Origin: Rhizobium sp.
GTDB lineage: Bacteria > Pseudomonadota > Alphaproteobacteria > Rhizobiales > Rhizobiaceae
Reading direction: 5' to 3'
NCBI GenBank assembly: GCA_027533385.1
Contig: JAPZUE010000025.1
Coordinates: 248,001 to 312,000, forward strand
DNA length: 64,000 nucleotides
Of the stretch, positions 1 through 8,049 are shown in pieces. The translations under genes were made by a program, and so were the position numbers. Each line of letters starts with the position of its first letter. Position 1 is the first letter of the stretch. The notes beneath the pieces were generated by a model that ran no database searches, was not told the DNA's origin, and saw only the letters and a program-made list of their open reading frames with translations.

Positions 1-1100
1 GCCGTGCTGACCGTTTCGTTCAGCCAGATGACGGACACTGGTGCGATCGCGGACGCGATGATGCGGGCCGAGGCAAGCGTGCCCATGGTACGACCATAGC
101 CGGCCACACCGAAATAATGCAGCGGCAGCACGCCCCGGACGATCGAGGTCAGCCCCTGCCCTGCCCCATAGAAAACCGCAAAGGCAATGGCAAAGCCCGC
201 CACTGGCTGCATCAATGCGCCGAAGAGCAAGGCGAGGCCGAGCGCCATGGAAATGGCAGCGATGATGGCTGTCAGAGGCGGCGAGAAGAGGTTGCGCCTG
301 ACATATTCGACGAGCCGTGCCGCGACCTGGCTTGGCCCGATCAGGCTGCCGGCGAGTGTCGCCATGGCGGTGGCATAGCCCAGGTCGCGCATCAAAACGA
401 GCAGTGTCGCGCCGACAGCCGAAATGACGAAGCCGCCGGCCGCGAACGCCGTTGCCATCAGGACCATCCGGCGCCTGCGTTCGCCATCCAGGCCTCTGTC
501 GATGGAGGATTGCGCCGCCTCGGTCGAGGGCTTGGCTTCGTCGATCCGCGCTCTCGGTAACGCAAGGTGGATGGGAAGGGCGATCAGCAGGTTCATTGCC
601 GCCATGACCAGATAGATGTCGCGCCAGGTCATCCAGGTCAGCAGCCATTGCAAGAGCGGCCAGAAGATGGTCGAGGCAAAGCCTGCAATCAGCGTCACCA
701 GCGTGATATGCGCACGTGCCTCCCGCCCATGCGCCTGGGCGAGAGCGGCAAAACCCGCATCATACTGGACGGCGAGCGCGATGAACTCTGCCGCCAGCAT
801 GATCGCGGCAAAGTGCCAGGCGTTTTGCATGACCGAAAACAAAGCGAGGATGAGTGCTGCCGCAATCGAGCCGAGGCACAGGATCAGCCGCGCGCCGTAT
901 CGATCGACGAAACGCCCGAGCATCGGCGCCGCAACGGCGCCTGCCAGCAGGCCGAAGGAGAAGACGCCGAAGACAAAGCTCTGCCCCCAGCCGAAATCGC
1001 GGGCGATCTCGGGTGCAAGCACGGAGAAGGAATAGTAGAGCGTGCCGTAACCGATGGTCATGGTGACGCCCAGACCGATGGTCGCGGGAGAGGCTTTCAT
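1..1100 (-). CDS. MFS transporter, 3' end cut by window edge
   Basis: Reading the minus strand from the ATG at 1100 gives 366 codons without a stop, running off the left end of the window. The protein begins MKASPATIGLGVTMTIGYGT and is a chain of hydrophobic segments. The loop between the second and third segments reads GRFVDRYGAR, which fits the MFS motif A pattern (G-x-x-x-D-x-x-G-x-R). With about 400 residues usual for the family, only the last few dozen are missing. It is an inner-membrane transporter of unknown substrate. No in-frame start lies directly upstream of 1100. The many plus-strand open frames over this stretch are shadows. It is followed downstream of its start by mbfA on the same strand, separated by about 80 bases, with no evidence of a shared transcript. 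Confidence 0.75.
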   Translation of the reverse strand, partial: MKASPATIGLGVTMTIGYGTLYYSFSVLAPEIARDFGWGQSFVFGVFSFGLLAGAVAAPMLGRFVDRYGARLILCLGSIAAALILALFSVMQNAWHFAAIMLAAEFIALAVQYDAGFAALAQAHGREARAHITLVTLIAGFASTIFWPLLQWLLTWMTWRDIYLVMAAMNLLIALPIHLALPRARIDEAKPSTEAAQSSIDRGLDGERRRRMVLMATAFAAGGFVISAVGATLLVLMRDLGYATAMATLAGSLIGPSQVAARLVEYVRRNLFSPPLTAIIAAISMALGLALLFGALMQPVAGFAIAFAVFYGAGQGLTSIVRGVLPLHYFGVAGYGRTMGTLASARIIASAIAPVSVIWLNETVST

Positions 1101-1180
1101 GGATGCGCCATAATGCGATTCGATGATCGCCAGATGACAGCCTGGGGCGTGGCTCCGTCAAGCCTCGCCTGCGCACCCCT

Positions 1181-2164
1181 TTACCCCTGCCCTATCAGCA
1201 CCCCGGCGGCCAGCACCAGCGAGCCGCCGAGCACCACCTGCATGGCGGCGCGCCAGAAGGGCGTCTCCATGTAGCGGTTCTGGATGAAGGCAATCGCCCA
1301 GAGCTCGAAGAAGACGATGACGATGGCGGTGATCGTCGCGGTCCAGAAATGCGGAATGAGATAGGGAAGCGCATGGCCCAGGCCGCCGACCGTGGTCATG
1401 ATGCCGGAGGCAAGGCCACGCTTCAGCGGCGAACCGCGGCCAGAAAGCTTGCCGTCGTCATGGGCGGCCTCGGTGAAGCCCATCGATATACCGGCACCGA
1501 CCGAGGCCGACAGACCGATCAGGAAGGTCGACCAGGTATCGCCGGTTGCGAAGGCAGCCGCAAAGATCGGCGCAAGCGTCGAGACCGAGCCGTCCATCAG
1601 GCCGGCCAGGCCCGGCTGCACATAGGTCAGCACGAACTGCCGCTTCTTCGTCTCGTCCTCTGCTGTCACCGCCTCTTCGGGGAGGTGCTTTTCGCCAAGC
1701 ATGGTGGCGATTTGCTCATGCCCCTGTTCGGCCATGGCGAGATCGCCGAGAAGCTTGCGGGTCGCCGCATCCGAGGTCCGCTGCGCCGCTTCGTGATAAA
1801 AGCGATAGGCACCCTCCTCCATGCGCATCGCCTCGTCGCGGATCTGGTCCAGCGTGAGGTTCTTCCTCAGCCAGTCCGGCTTGCGCTCGTAGAAGCCACG
1901 CACATGCTCGCGCCGGATCAGCGGTATGCGCTCACCGAAGCGCTCGCGATGCCGCTCGATCAGCAGATTGCGGTGGGTATGCTCGACCTCGGCCATATCC
2001 TCGAAGACCCTGGCCGACTGGGGAAAGTCCGCACGCAGCTGATCGGCATAGGCGAGATAGATCCGGGCGTCGTCCTCTTCGGAAGAGATGGCGAGCGCCA
2101 GGATCTCCTGTTCCGAGAGACTGTCGAAGGGGCGCTTGCCGCCGTTGCGCATGAGGCTGAACAT
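1181..2164 (-). CDS. mbfA: Membrane-bound ferritin / VIT1-type iron exporter MbfA
   Basis: A 327-residue fusion of an N-terminal rubrerythrin-like di-iron domain (about residues 15-160) and a C-terminal VIT1/CCC1-type membrane domain (about 185-325). The di-iron half shows the repeated Glu...ExxH pattern (SSEEDDARIY, DMAEVEHTH, MEEGAYRFYHE, AMAEQGHEQ). The membrane half contains GLMDGSVSTLAPIFAAAF and GISMGFTEAAHDDG, typical of VIT1. In Agrobacterium and Bradyrhizobium this family exports iron and protects against iron and peroxide stress, and is repressed by Irr. I chose the ATG at 2164 because an AGGTGA ribosome site lies nine bases upstream; the GTG at 2176 overlaps that site. A perfect ICE-type palindrome sits 18 bases upstream of the start, which supports Irr control. 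Confidence 0.9.
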   Translation of the reverse strand: MFSLMRNGGKRPFDSLSEQEILALAISSEEDDARIYLAYADQLRADFPQSARVFEDMAEVEHTHRNLLIERHRERFGERIPLIRREHVRGFYERKPDWLRKNLTLDQIRDEAMRMEEGAYRFYHEAAQRTSDAATRKLLGDLAMAEQGHEQIATMLGEKHLPEEAVTAEDETKKRQFVLTYVQPGLAGLMDGSVSTLAPIFAAAFATGDTWSTFLIGLSASVGAGISMGFTEAAHDDGKLSGRGSPLKRGLASGIMTTVGGLGHALPYLIPHFWTATITAIVIVFFELWAIAFIQNRYMETPFWRAAMQVVLGGSLVLAAGVLIGQG

Positions 2165-2181
2165 GACTGATATCACCTAGA

Positions 2182-2196
2182 TTAGAATTATTCTAA
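2182..2196. promoter_or_regulatory. Irr-type iron control element (ICE box)
   Basis: TTAGAATTATTCTAA is a perfect 15-base palindrome (6-base arms around TTATT's centre) and matches the ICE motif bound by Irr in rhizobia as I know it. It lies between the divergent mbfA start (2164) and the truncated haemoglobin gene (2294). It is best placed to control mbfA; an effect on the haemoglobin gene is inference. Confidence 0.8.
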
Positions 2197-2293
2197 ACTT
2201 AGTCCGGATTGCGGTCGGGATCAAGATGCGGCATGAACCATTTGCATGGCAGGGTGCATCAGCATTGCGACAGCCAGGAAGCGAGACGACATC

Positions 2294-2764
2294 ATGACCA
2301 GCGAGCTATCGGGCCGTGCGGCCCACCGCGCCGAGATCATCGCCCGGGCGCAGACCGAAATGGCAGGCATGGGCGTCGATGCCGCCTTCATCGATCGGCT
2401 CGTCGACACCTTTTATGGCAATATCCGCGAGCATGCGGAGCTTGGTCCTGTTTTCGAGGGCCGGCTTGCCGGACGCTGGCCGGAGCATATGATCAAGATG
2501 AAGGCCTTCTGGAGCTCCGTCGCCTTCAAGACCGGCGCCTATGGCGGCAAGCCGGTTCAGGCCCATCAGGGCGTCGACGGCATGGCCGAACACCTCTTCC
2601 TGCAATGGCTGCAGCTCTTCTCCGACACACTCGTCGACATCGGCGCCTCGGAAGAGGCGCATCGCTGGTTCATGGCGAGTGCCGAACGGATCGCCAAAAG
2701 CCTCGTGCTGTCCCTCTTCTACAATCCGGCCTTCGACGATCCGCGCATGCGCGGCGCGCCCTGA
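2294..2764 (+). CDS. Group III truncated haemoglobin
   Basis: 156 residues from the ATG at 2294, which has AGGA 14 bases upstream; an upstream in-frame ATG at 2246 would add 16 unlikely residues. The pattern FVxxFY...FWSSVAFKTGAYGGKPVQAH followed by AEHLFLQWLQLF is that of group III truncated globins, with the His of AEHLF as the probable proximal haem ligand. The role of this group is poorly known; oxygen or NO chemistry in the cytoplasm is usual. The gene is divergent from mbfA across an ICE box, suggesting a link to iron or haem status. Calling it a globin is secure; its physiological role is inferred. Confidence 0.85.
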   Translation: MTSELSGRAAHRAEIIARAQTEMAGMGVDAAFIDRLVDTFYGNIREHAELGPVFEGRLAGRWPEHMIKMKAFWSSVAFKTGAYGGKPVQAHQGVDGMAEHLFLQWLQLFSDTLVDIGASEEAHRWFMASAERIAKSLVLSLFYNPAFDDPRMRGAP

Positions 2765-2919
2765 CCATTCCTTGCGCAGACCTTCAAGCTTGCGAAACAA
2801 AACGCAAATTTGGACCGGTTGCCCGACAAGATTGTGACTTTTCGCCCTTGCACTGCCCGACCGGCCCGACTAGACCCGCCGCGGGAGCTGGAGGAGTCTG
2901 TGAAACAAGGCAAGAGATC

Positions 2920-4017
2920 ATGAACCGCCGTCAATTCTTCAAGCAGGCCAGCGTTGCCGGTATCGGTGCCGCAACACTCGCCGCCCCCGCCATCGCACAG
3001 GAAAACCCGAAGATCACCTGGCGCCTCGCCTCGTCCTTTCCGAAGAGCCTGGACATCATCTATGGGGCCGCAACCGACATCGCCGAGAGCGTGTCGAAGG
3101 CGACCGACGGGCAGTTCCAGATCCAGGTCTACGCTGCCGGCGAAATCCTGCCGCCGCTCGAAGTCGCCGATGCCATCGCCGATGACACCGTCGAGATGGG
3201 CCATACCTGCTGCTATTACTACATCGGCAAGGATCCGGCTTTCGCGCTCGGCACGGCCATTCCCTTCGGCCTCAATGCCCGCATGACCAATGCCTGGTTC
3301 ACCGCCGGCGGCGGCAATGAGCTGCTCAACGAGTTTCTCGCCCCTTACAAGATCTACGCCCTTCCGGCTGGCAATACCGGCGCGCAGATGGGCGGCTGGT
3401 ATCGCAAGGAGATCAAGACGATCGACGACCTCAAGGGGTTGAAGATGCGGATCGCCGGTCTTGCCGGGGAAATCATGACCAAGGTTGGCGTCACGCCGCA
3501 GCAGATCGCAGGTTCGGACGTCTATCCGGCGCTCGAAAAGGGCGCCATCGACGCCACCGAATTCGTCGGCCCCTATGACGATCTGCAGCTCGGCTTCTAC
3601 AAGGTCGCGCCCTATTACTACTATCCGGCCTGGTGGGAAGGCGGCCCGACGGTGCATGCCTTCTTCAACCGCGACAAGTTCAATGCGCTGCCGGAAAGCT
3701 ACAAGCGCATCCTGACGGATGCCTGTGCTGCCGCCAACGCCCGCATGCTGGCCCGTTACGACGCATCGAACGCCCAGGCTCTGCGCGAGCTCGTTGCCGG
3801 CGGTGCGCAGCTGCGCGCCTTCTCCTCGGATATCCTCGACACCTGCCACAAGGCCGCGAAAGAGACCTATGCGGATCTCTCGGCGAAGAATGAGTGGTTC
3901 AAGAAGCTCTATGACAGCCAGCAGGCCTTCAAGCAGGATGCCTATCTCTGGACGCAGATCGCCGAATACAGCTTCGACACCTATCAGATGATCCAGCAGC
4001 GCCAGGGCACGCTCTAA
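2920..4017 (+). CDS. TRAP transporter solute-binding protein, DctP/TakP family
   Basis: 365 residues starting MNRRQFFKQASVAGIGAATL, a twin-arginine signal (RRQFFK) followed by a hydrophobic stretch and an AIAQ cleavage site, so it is exported folded to the periplasm. The mature part shows the DctP pattern: ITWRLASSFP near the start, a helix with TDGQFQIQVYAAGEI, DLKGLKMRIAG in the middle, and YPALEKGAIDATEFVGPYDD, close to the 2-oxoacid-binding TakP branch. No DctQ or DctM membrane subunit is present nearby, so it is an orphan in this window; partners may lie elsewhere. The ATG at 2920 fits the signal peptide; the open frame continues upstream but without coding character. A GC hairpin follows 26 bases after the stop. 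Confidence 0.88.
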   Translation: MNRRQFFKQASVAGIGAATLAAPAIAQENPKITWRLASSFPKSLDIIYGAATDIAESVSKATDGQFQIQVYAAGEILPPLEVADAIADDTVEMGHTCCYYYIGKDPAFALGTAIPFGLNARMTNAWFTAGGGNELLNEFLAPYKIYALPAGNTGAQMGGWYRKEIKTIDDLKGLKMRIAGLAGEIMTKVGVTPQQIAGSDVYPALEKGAIDATEFVGPYDDLQLGFYKVAPYYYYPAWWEGGPTVHAFFNRDKFNALPESYKRILTDACAAANARMLARYDASNAQALRELVAGGAQLRAFSSDILDTCHKAAKETYADLSAKNEWFKKLYDSQQAFKQDAYLWTQIAEYSFDTYQMIQQRQGTL

Positions 4018-4043
4018 GCGTTTGCTATCCTCCGAAACGACAA

Positions 4044-4069
4044 GAGGGCCGAGGAAAAACTCGGCCCTC
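4044..4069 (+). terminator. Hairpin after the TRAP binding protein gene
   Basis: GAGGGCCGAG, a six-base loop GAAAAA, then CTCGGCCCTC: a perfect 10-bp stem starting 27 bases past the stop. No T run follows, so termination is likely but not certain. Confidence 0.5.
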
Positions 4070-4103
4070 GGACGGCTGGATGTGGGCGTGAGGCCTGGAT
4101 TTC

Positions 4104-4188
4104 GTCATGCTCGGGCTTGTCCCGAGCATCTACAACCTTCTGATTTTATTCGACCGTAGTAGATCCTCGGCACAAGGCCGAGGATGAC
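4104..4188. repeat. Inverted pair of 30-base palindromic repeat units
   Basis: A 30-base unit at 4104-4133 (GTCATGCTCGGGCTTGTCCC...) recurs inverted at 4159-4188 (GTAGATCCTCGGCACAAGGC...) with a 25-base spacer. Each unit is itself a small hairpin, and the two can pair with each other. This looks like a REP-doublet or MITE-like intergenic element. A related half unit (CCTCGGGTCAAGCCCGAGG) occurs near 26560. The rest of 4018-4269 shows no gene. Confidence 0.6.
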
Positions 4189-4269
4189 GTCGCGTCCGCA
4201 GACAGGTTAGCCATAAAGATGAGGGCCTGGGCATCCACCCGGGCCTCTTCGTTTTCCCAGTCCGCTGCC

Positions 4270-6264
4270 TCAGTGGCAGCAGCCACTCTTCGTCTCCGCC
4301 TTGGGGGCACAGCAATCCGCCTCGCGGTTGTCCTTGCTGTGGCCGTTCTTGTCGGCCGGCAGGTCCATGGCGATATTGGCGTCGAAGAAGCCGTTCGGCT
4401 TCAGGGTGAAGCCGGCATATTCGACCGGCATGATCGGGAAGTCCTCGGGCTTGCAAACATGGGTGTGGCCGAAGGAATGCCAGAGAACCAGGTCGGCATT
4501 TTCGATGTTGCGGTTCTGGGCGACATATCTCGGTAGGCCGTCGCCACCGGCATGGACGTTCGGATAGTCACCGGAGGCATATTTCTCCGCCGGGTCGAAG
4601 GCCGTCACCCAGATATGCTTCTTGGCAAAGCCGCCGCGCTGGGCAACGGTCGAGCCTTCCTGCGCCAGCATCAGCGGACTGGGCATCACCACCATCTTGT
4701 AGCCCGGCGCCTTGCCGACGGAATTCTTGACGTTCGGGTTCTGCACCTTCCAGTAACGCCCGGTCTCGCCATTGGCGACAGCGGGTGAATCCAGCTCGCG
4801 CTTCAGGACCTTGGTCTTGGTGTCGAAGACATTGCCATAGGGATTGTCGTCGCCCCAGGGACGCGGCACGAATTCGTGCTCGGTGACGGTATTGCCGCCG
4901 CCATCGACATCCATATGCAGGCGGGCGTTGAAGAAGTGCTGGTGGGTCGGGCCGCCGAGATCGTCGTCGACCATGCCACCCCATTGGTAGGTCTCGCCGG
5001 GCGCGACGGCTGCCGTCTGGATGATGCCGGTGAGCTTTGCCTCCAGCTGGATCGTGCCGTCCTGGTAGAGATACCAGTAGAAGCCGTAGTCGTAATTGCC
5101 GACGGTCGCGAAGAAGGAAATGACCAGGCGACGCGAGCGGCGGACTTCGAAGATGCCGTTGCGGAATTCATAATGCTTCCAGAGGATGCCGTAATCCTCC
5201 TCATGCATGCAGATGGCGTTTTTCATCACCATCGGCTGGCCGAAGTCATCGGCCGAGGGCACGTCGAAATAATGTATGTGGCCGAGGCAGTCGCAGCCGA
5301 GCTCAAGGCAGTTGGCGAGACGCCCCAGCCCATATTCGCCGGCATCGAAGGCGCTTTTCCAGAAGTGGTTGGCGGTCGGATCGGCATAGGGCACGACCAT
5401 CTCCGTCACCGAGGCGCGGAAGACGATCGGGCGCAGCTTACCGCCGTCCTTGATGCCGAGTTCATGCAGCACGAGGCCTTCGCGCGGGGTGAAGCCGACG
5501 CGGAAGGACCAGTTCTGCCACTCAACCTGCCAGCCATCGACCGTGAAGCTCGGCCCTTCCGACTGGACGATGTCGAGGGGTTTGAGGCCCTGGCGCGTCT
5601 CCGGAAAGGCCTCCTGACCGTAATTGCGCTTTTTCTTGCGCACCGGGATGATCTTTTCGTCGTCCACGAGATCGACCACTTGGTTCTTGACCAGATCAAC
5701 CACGGCAACCACGCCTTCGATCGGATGGGAATAGCCATTGTCCCGGATGTCTTCGCGCCAGTAGGAGACGGCGCGGACGATGCGCTGGCCCTTTTCAAAC
5801 TCAAGGCCGAAGTAACCCGAGGAGAAGGGGTCGATCTGGACGAGCGGGATATCCTCGTCGGTGATGCCGCGCTTCTTGACCGCAGCGACCCAGCACGGAT
5901 CAGCCTTCACGGTCGCTTCGACGGTCTCGAATTCGCAGAGCATGACCGGCGGCTGGCCGTAGGGCAACTCGTCATGGGGGAGCCGCTTGTGGTCGATGAC
6001 ATGCTTGGCTGTGAGATCGACGATGCTCTCATGGGTCTCGCCACTGGTGATGTCCAGCGAGAGGATGAAAGCGATGCGGGCCAACGGCTTGCCGGCGCGA
6101 AACGCGGCAAGGTCCGCCTTAACAGGCTCTTCGAGCCGGATGATCGGGAAACGGATGGTTTCCGCGAGTGCCTTCTCGTCCTTGAGGATCGCGACGGCTT
6201 CCGCGATCTCGGCAAGGCTCAAGGGATCGAGCGGGTGGAGGATGGTATCGACGACGGCGTCCAT
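4270..6264 (-). CDS. Copper-containing primary amine oxidase
   Basis: 664 residues, the usual family length, catalysing oxidative deamination of primary amines to aldehyde, ammonia and peroxide. The topaquinone precursor is visible as TVGNYDYGF (Tyr about 391). The copper ligands fit HQHFFNARLHM and, near the C terminus, HSFGHTHVCKPEDFPIMPVE. The ATG at 6264 has AAGGA seven bases upstream; a start at 6315 would add 17 poorly supported residues. There is no signal peptide, so it is probably cytoplasmic. The last residues are odd: CCAPKAETKSGCCH, a short Cys/His-rich tail not needed by the fold. It is the third gene of an operon after an APC permease and a 56-residue membrane protein, with a divergent AraC regulator. 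Confidence 0.93.
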   Translation of the reverse strand: MDAVVDTILHPLDPLSLAEIAEAVAILKDEKALAETIRFPIIRLEEPVKADLAAFRAGKPLARIAFILSLDITSGETHESIVDLTAKHVIDHKRLPHDELPYGQPPVMLCEFETVEATVKADPCWVAAVKKRGITDEDIPLVQIDPFSSGYFGLEFEKGQRIVRAVSYWREDIRDNGYSHPIEGVVAVVDLVKNQVVDLVDDEKIIPVRKKKRNYGQEAFPETRQGLKPLDIVQSEGPSFTVDGWQVEWQNWSFRVGFTPREGLVLHELGIKDGGKLRPIVFRASVTEMVVPYADPTANHFWKSAFDAGEYGLGRLANCLELGCDCLGHIHYFDVPSADDFGQPMVMKNAICMHEEDYGILWKHYEFRNGIFEVRRSRRLVISFFATVGNYDYGFYWYLYQDGTIQLEAKLTGIIQTAAVAPGETYQWGGMVDDDLGGPTHQHFFNARLHMDVDGGGNTVTEHEFVPRPWGDDNPYGNVFDTKTKVLKRELDSPAVANGETGRYWKVQNPNVKNSVGKAPGYKMVVMPSPLMLAQEGSTVAQRGGFAKKHIWVTAFDPAEKYASGDYPNVHAGGDGLPRYVAQNRNIENADLVLWHSFGHTHVCKPEDFPIMPVEYAGFTLKPNGFFDANIAMDLPADKNGHSKDNREADCCAPKAETKSGCCH

Positions 6265-6330
6265 GGAAGCGTCCTTCAGGCAGATGGGTTGGTGAGGCTT
6301 GGGTGGCGCTGTCACGCCACCCGTGTCTTG

Positions 6331-6501
6331 TCAGCCGCGCCCGGCGCAGATCTCGGCCTCGATGGCCGGCATGCCGTGGATGCAGAAGAGATTGCAGAAG
6401 GCATGCGCCTCGGCGGCGAGCAGGATGGTCGCGACGGTCAGGGCGGCGAGCGTGATCCCGAGCAACCGGTCGGTCGCAGAAAGGGTCCGGAGCGCCGTCA
6501 T
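6331..6501 (-). CDS. 56-residue membrane protein between amine permease and amine oxidase
   Basis: The ATG at 6501 overlaps the permease stop (ATGA), so translation is probably coupled. The product begins MTALRTLSATDRLLGITLAA, has one hydrophobic segment (about residues 13-30), then a short Cys-containing tail with FCNLFC and EICAGRG. The stop is 66 bases before the amine oxidase start. No family is recognised. Position and the Cys pairs suggest a small anchor or copper/redox helper for the oxidase or permease, which is inference only. The gene is real on grounds of coupling and coding frame continuity, but the evidence is modest. Confidence 0.6.
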   Translation of the reverse strand: MTALRTLSATDRLLGITLAALTVATILLAAEAHAFCNLFCIHGMPAIEAEICAGRG

Positions 6502-7937
6502 TCGAAGGCCTTTCCGAGCGAGGCATAAAGCTCCGGCTTGGCCTTCTTGATCTGCATGGCGAAGGCAGCCCCCAGCAGACCGATGAGCACAATCAGATAG
6601 GGGAAGGACTTGACGATGAGGCTTTCGGAGCCCGAGAGCAGCGAGAGATTGGCAATGACCAGTCCGAGCGCACCCAGCAGACCGGCCAAGCCCAGCGCCG
6701 GGGCAATGACGGTCGTCCAGACACCATAACCGGTCGTCGTCTTGCGGAAGAACAGGATGATCGCGACCGACACCAGGACCTGGACCGTGAGGATGCCGAT
6801 GACCGCGAGCGCCGACATCCAGGAAAAGACGACCGTGTAGGGATCGGCCCCGGCGATGGCGAAGAGTGCCAGCACGACAGCCGCGATCGCGCTCTGCAGC
6901 ATGCCGGCGACATAGGGCGAACCGTGCATCGGATGCACCTTGCCGAGCAGCTTGAAGGCGAGGCCTTCGCGACCGAGCGCAAAGAAATAGCGGTTCAGCG
7001 TGTTGTGGAAGGAAAGCACGCAGGCAAACAGGCTGGTGATCAGCAGGATGTTCATCGCCTGCGAGGCCCAGGGCCCCAGAATGGTGTCGGTGGCGGTGAA
7101 ATAGAAGGCCTCAAGCCCGGCCTCGGCCGTCGGCTGTACGGCTGCCGGACCATAGAACTGCACGATCGCCCAGGTGGAGAAGGCATAGAAAACCGTGATC
7201 AGCAGCACCGCGACATAGGTTGCGCGCGGAATTGTCTTTTCCGGGTTTTCGGCCTCTTCGCCGAAGATCGCGGTTGCCTCAAAACCGATATAGGAGCCGA
7301 CGACGAAGACGAGCGCCACGCCGAGACCCGGCGCGAAGACCGTGGCCGGATCAAAGGACGTGAAGCCGAAGCCTTCCGGTCCGCCGCCGGCCATCACGAT
7401 CCCGATATTGAGGAGCAGCAGGATGGCGATTTCGGCGATCATGCAGACGCCAAGGATGGCGCCCGAGAAGGCGATGTTGCGCTGGCCGCAGACATGCACG
7501 ATGACGAGTGCCGCAAAGGACCAGACCCACCAGGGCAGCTCGACAATCGGGGCCATGGCGCCGGCCATGAAGACGCCGAACAGGCCGTAGACGGCGATCT
7601 GCACCGCCGAATAGGTGACGAGCGCCATCAACGCGCCGCCGACGCCGGCCGGCTTGCCGATGCCGTGGGTGATATAGGTGTAGAAGGCGCCGGCCCCGCC
7701 GACATGGCGGCTCATGGCAGTAAAGCCAACCGAGAACAGGAGATAGAGGATGCCGGCCAGCACGAAGGCGCCGGGGACGCCTGCACCATTGCCGAAGGCG
7801 AAGGCCGCCGGTGTTGCCCCGACCACGGCGGTCAGGGGTGCTGCAGCCGCAACGACGAAGAAGACGATATGGGCGAGGCCGACGGAATTCTTCGCCAGCC
7901 GGTCCGTGGGACCATCCGCACTGGATTGTAATGTCAT
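6498..7937 (-). CDS. APC-family amino acid/amine permease
   Basis: 479 residues with about twelve hydrophobic segments. The N-terminal half has the APC pattern (NSVGLAHIVFFVVAAAAPLT, then GNGAGVPGAF), and IGFEATAIFGEEAENPEKTIPRA matches the conserved loop of the family (FEATAxxxEEaxNPxrtIPRA). It imports amino acids or amines across the inner membrane. As first gene of the unit leading to the copper amine oxidase, its likely substrate is a primary amine. The start is 112 bases from the divergent AraC-type regulator gene, so the promoters are shared or adjacent. Confidence 0.9.
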   Translation of the reverse strand: MTLQSSADGPTDRLAKNSVGLAHIVFFVVAAAAPLTAVVGATPAAFAFGNGAGVPGAFVLAGILYLLFSVGFTAMSRHVGGAGAFYTYITHGIGKPAGVGGALMALVTYSAVQIAVYGLFGVFMAGAMAPIVELPWWVWSFAALVIVHVCGQRNIAFSGAILGVCMIAEIAILLLLNIGIVMAGGGPEGFGFTSFDPATVFAPGLGVALVFVVGSYIGFEATAIFGEEAENPEKTIPRATYVAVLLITVFYAFSTWAIVQFYGPAAVQPTAEAGLEAFYFTATDTILGPWASQAMNILLITSLFACVLSFHNTLNRYFFALGREGLAFKLLGKVHPMHGSPYVAGMLQSAIAAVVLALFAIAGADPYTVVFSWMSALAVIGILTVQVLVSVAIILFFRKTTTGYGVWTTVIAPALGLAGLLGALGLVIANLSLLSGSESLIVKSFPYLIVLIGLLGAAFAMQIKKAKPELYASLGKAFE

Positions 7938-8049
7938 GGGAACCCCTCTTTTGCTTGATTTTCATCAAGAGGGTAGGCGCGACACTTTGGCCCCGAAATT
8001 GCACTTCATGCCATTGAATCGATAAACCGCGCCACGCGGCCGTTTCAGG

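Noticed and set aside
117..1274. Plus-strand open frames over the first 1.2 kb
   Set aside because: They are shadows of the minus-strand MFS gene and contain Arg/Pro/Gln-rich sequences without family resemblance.
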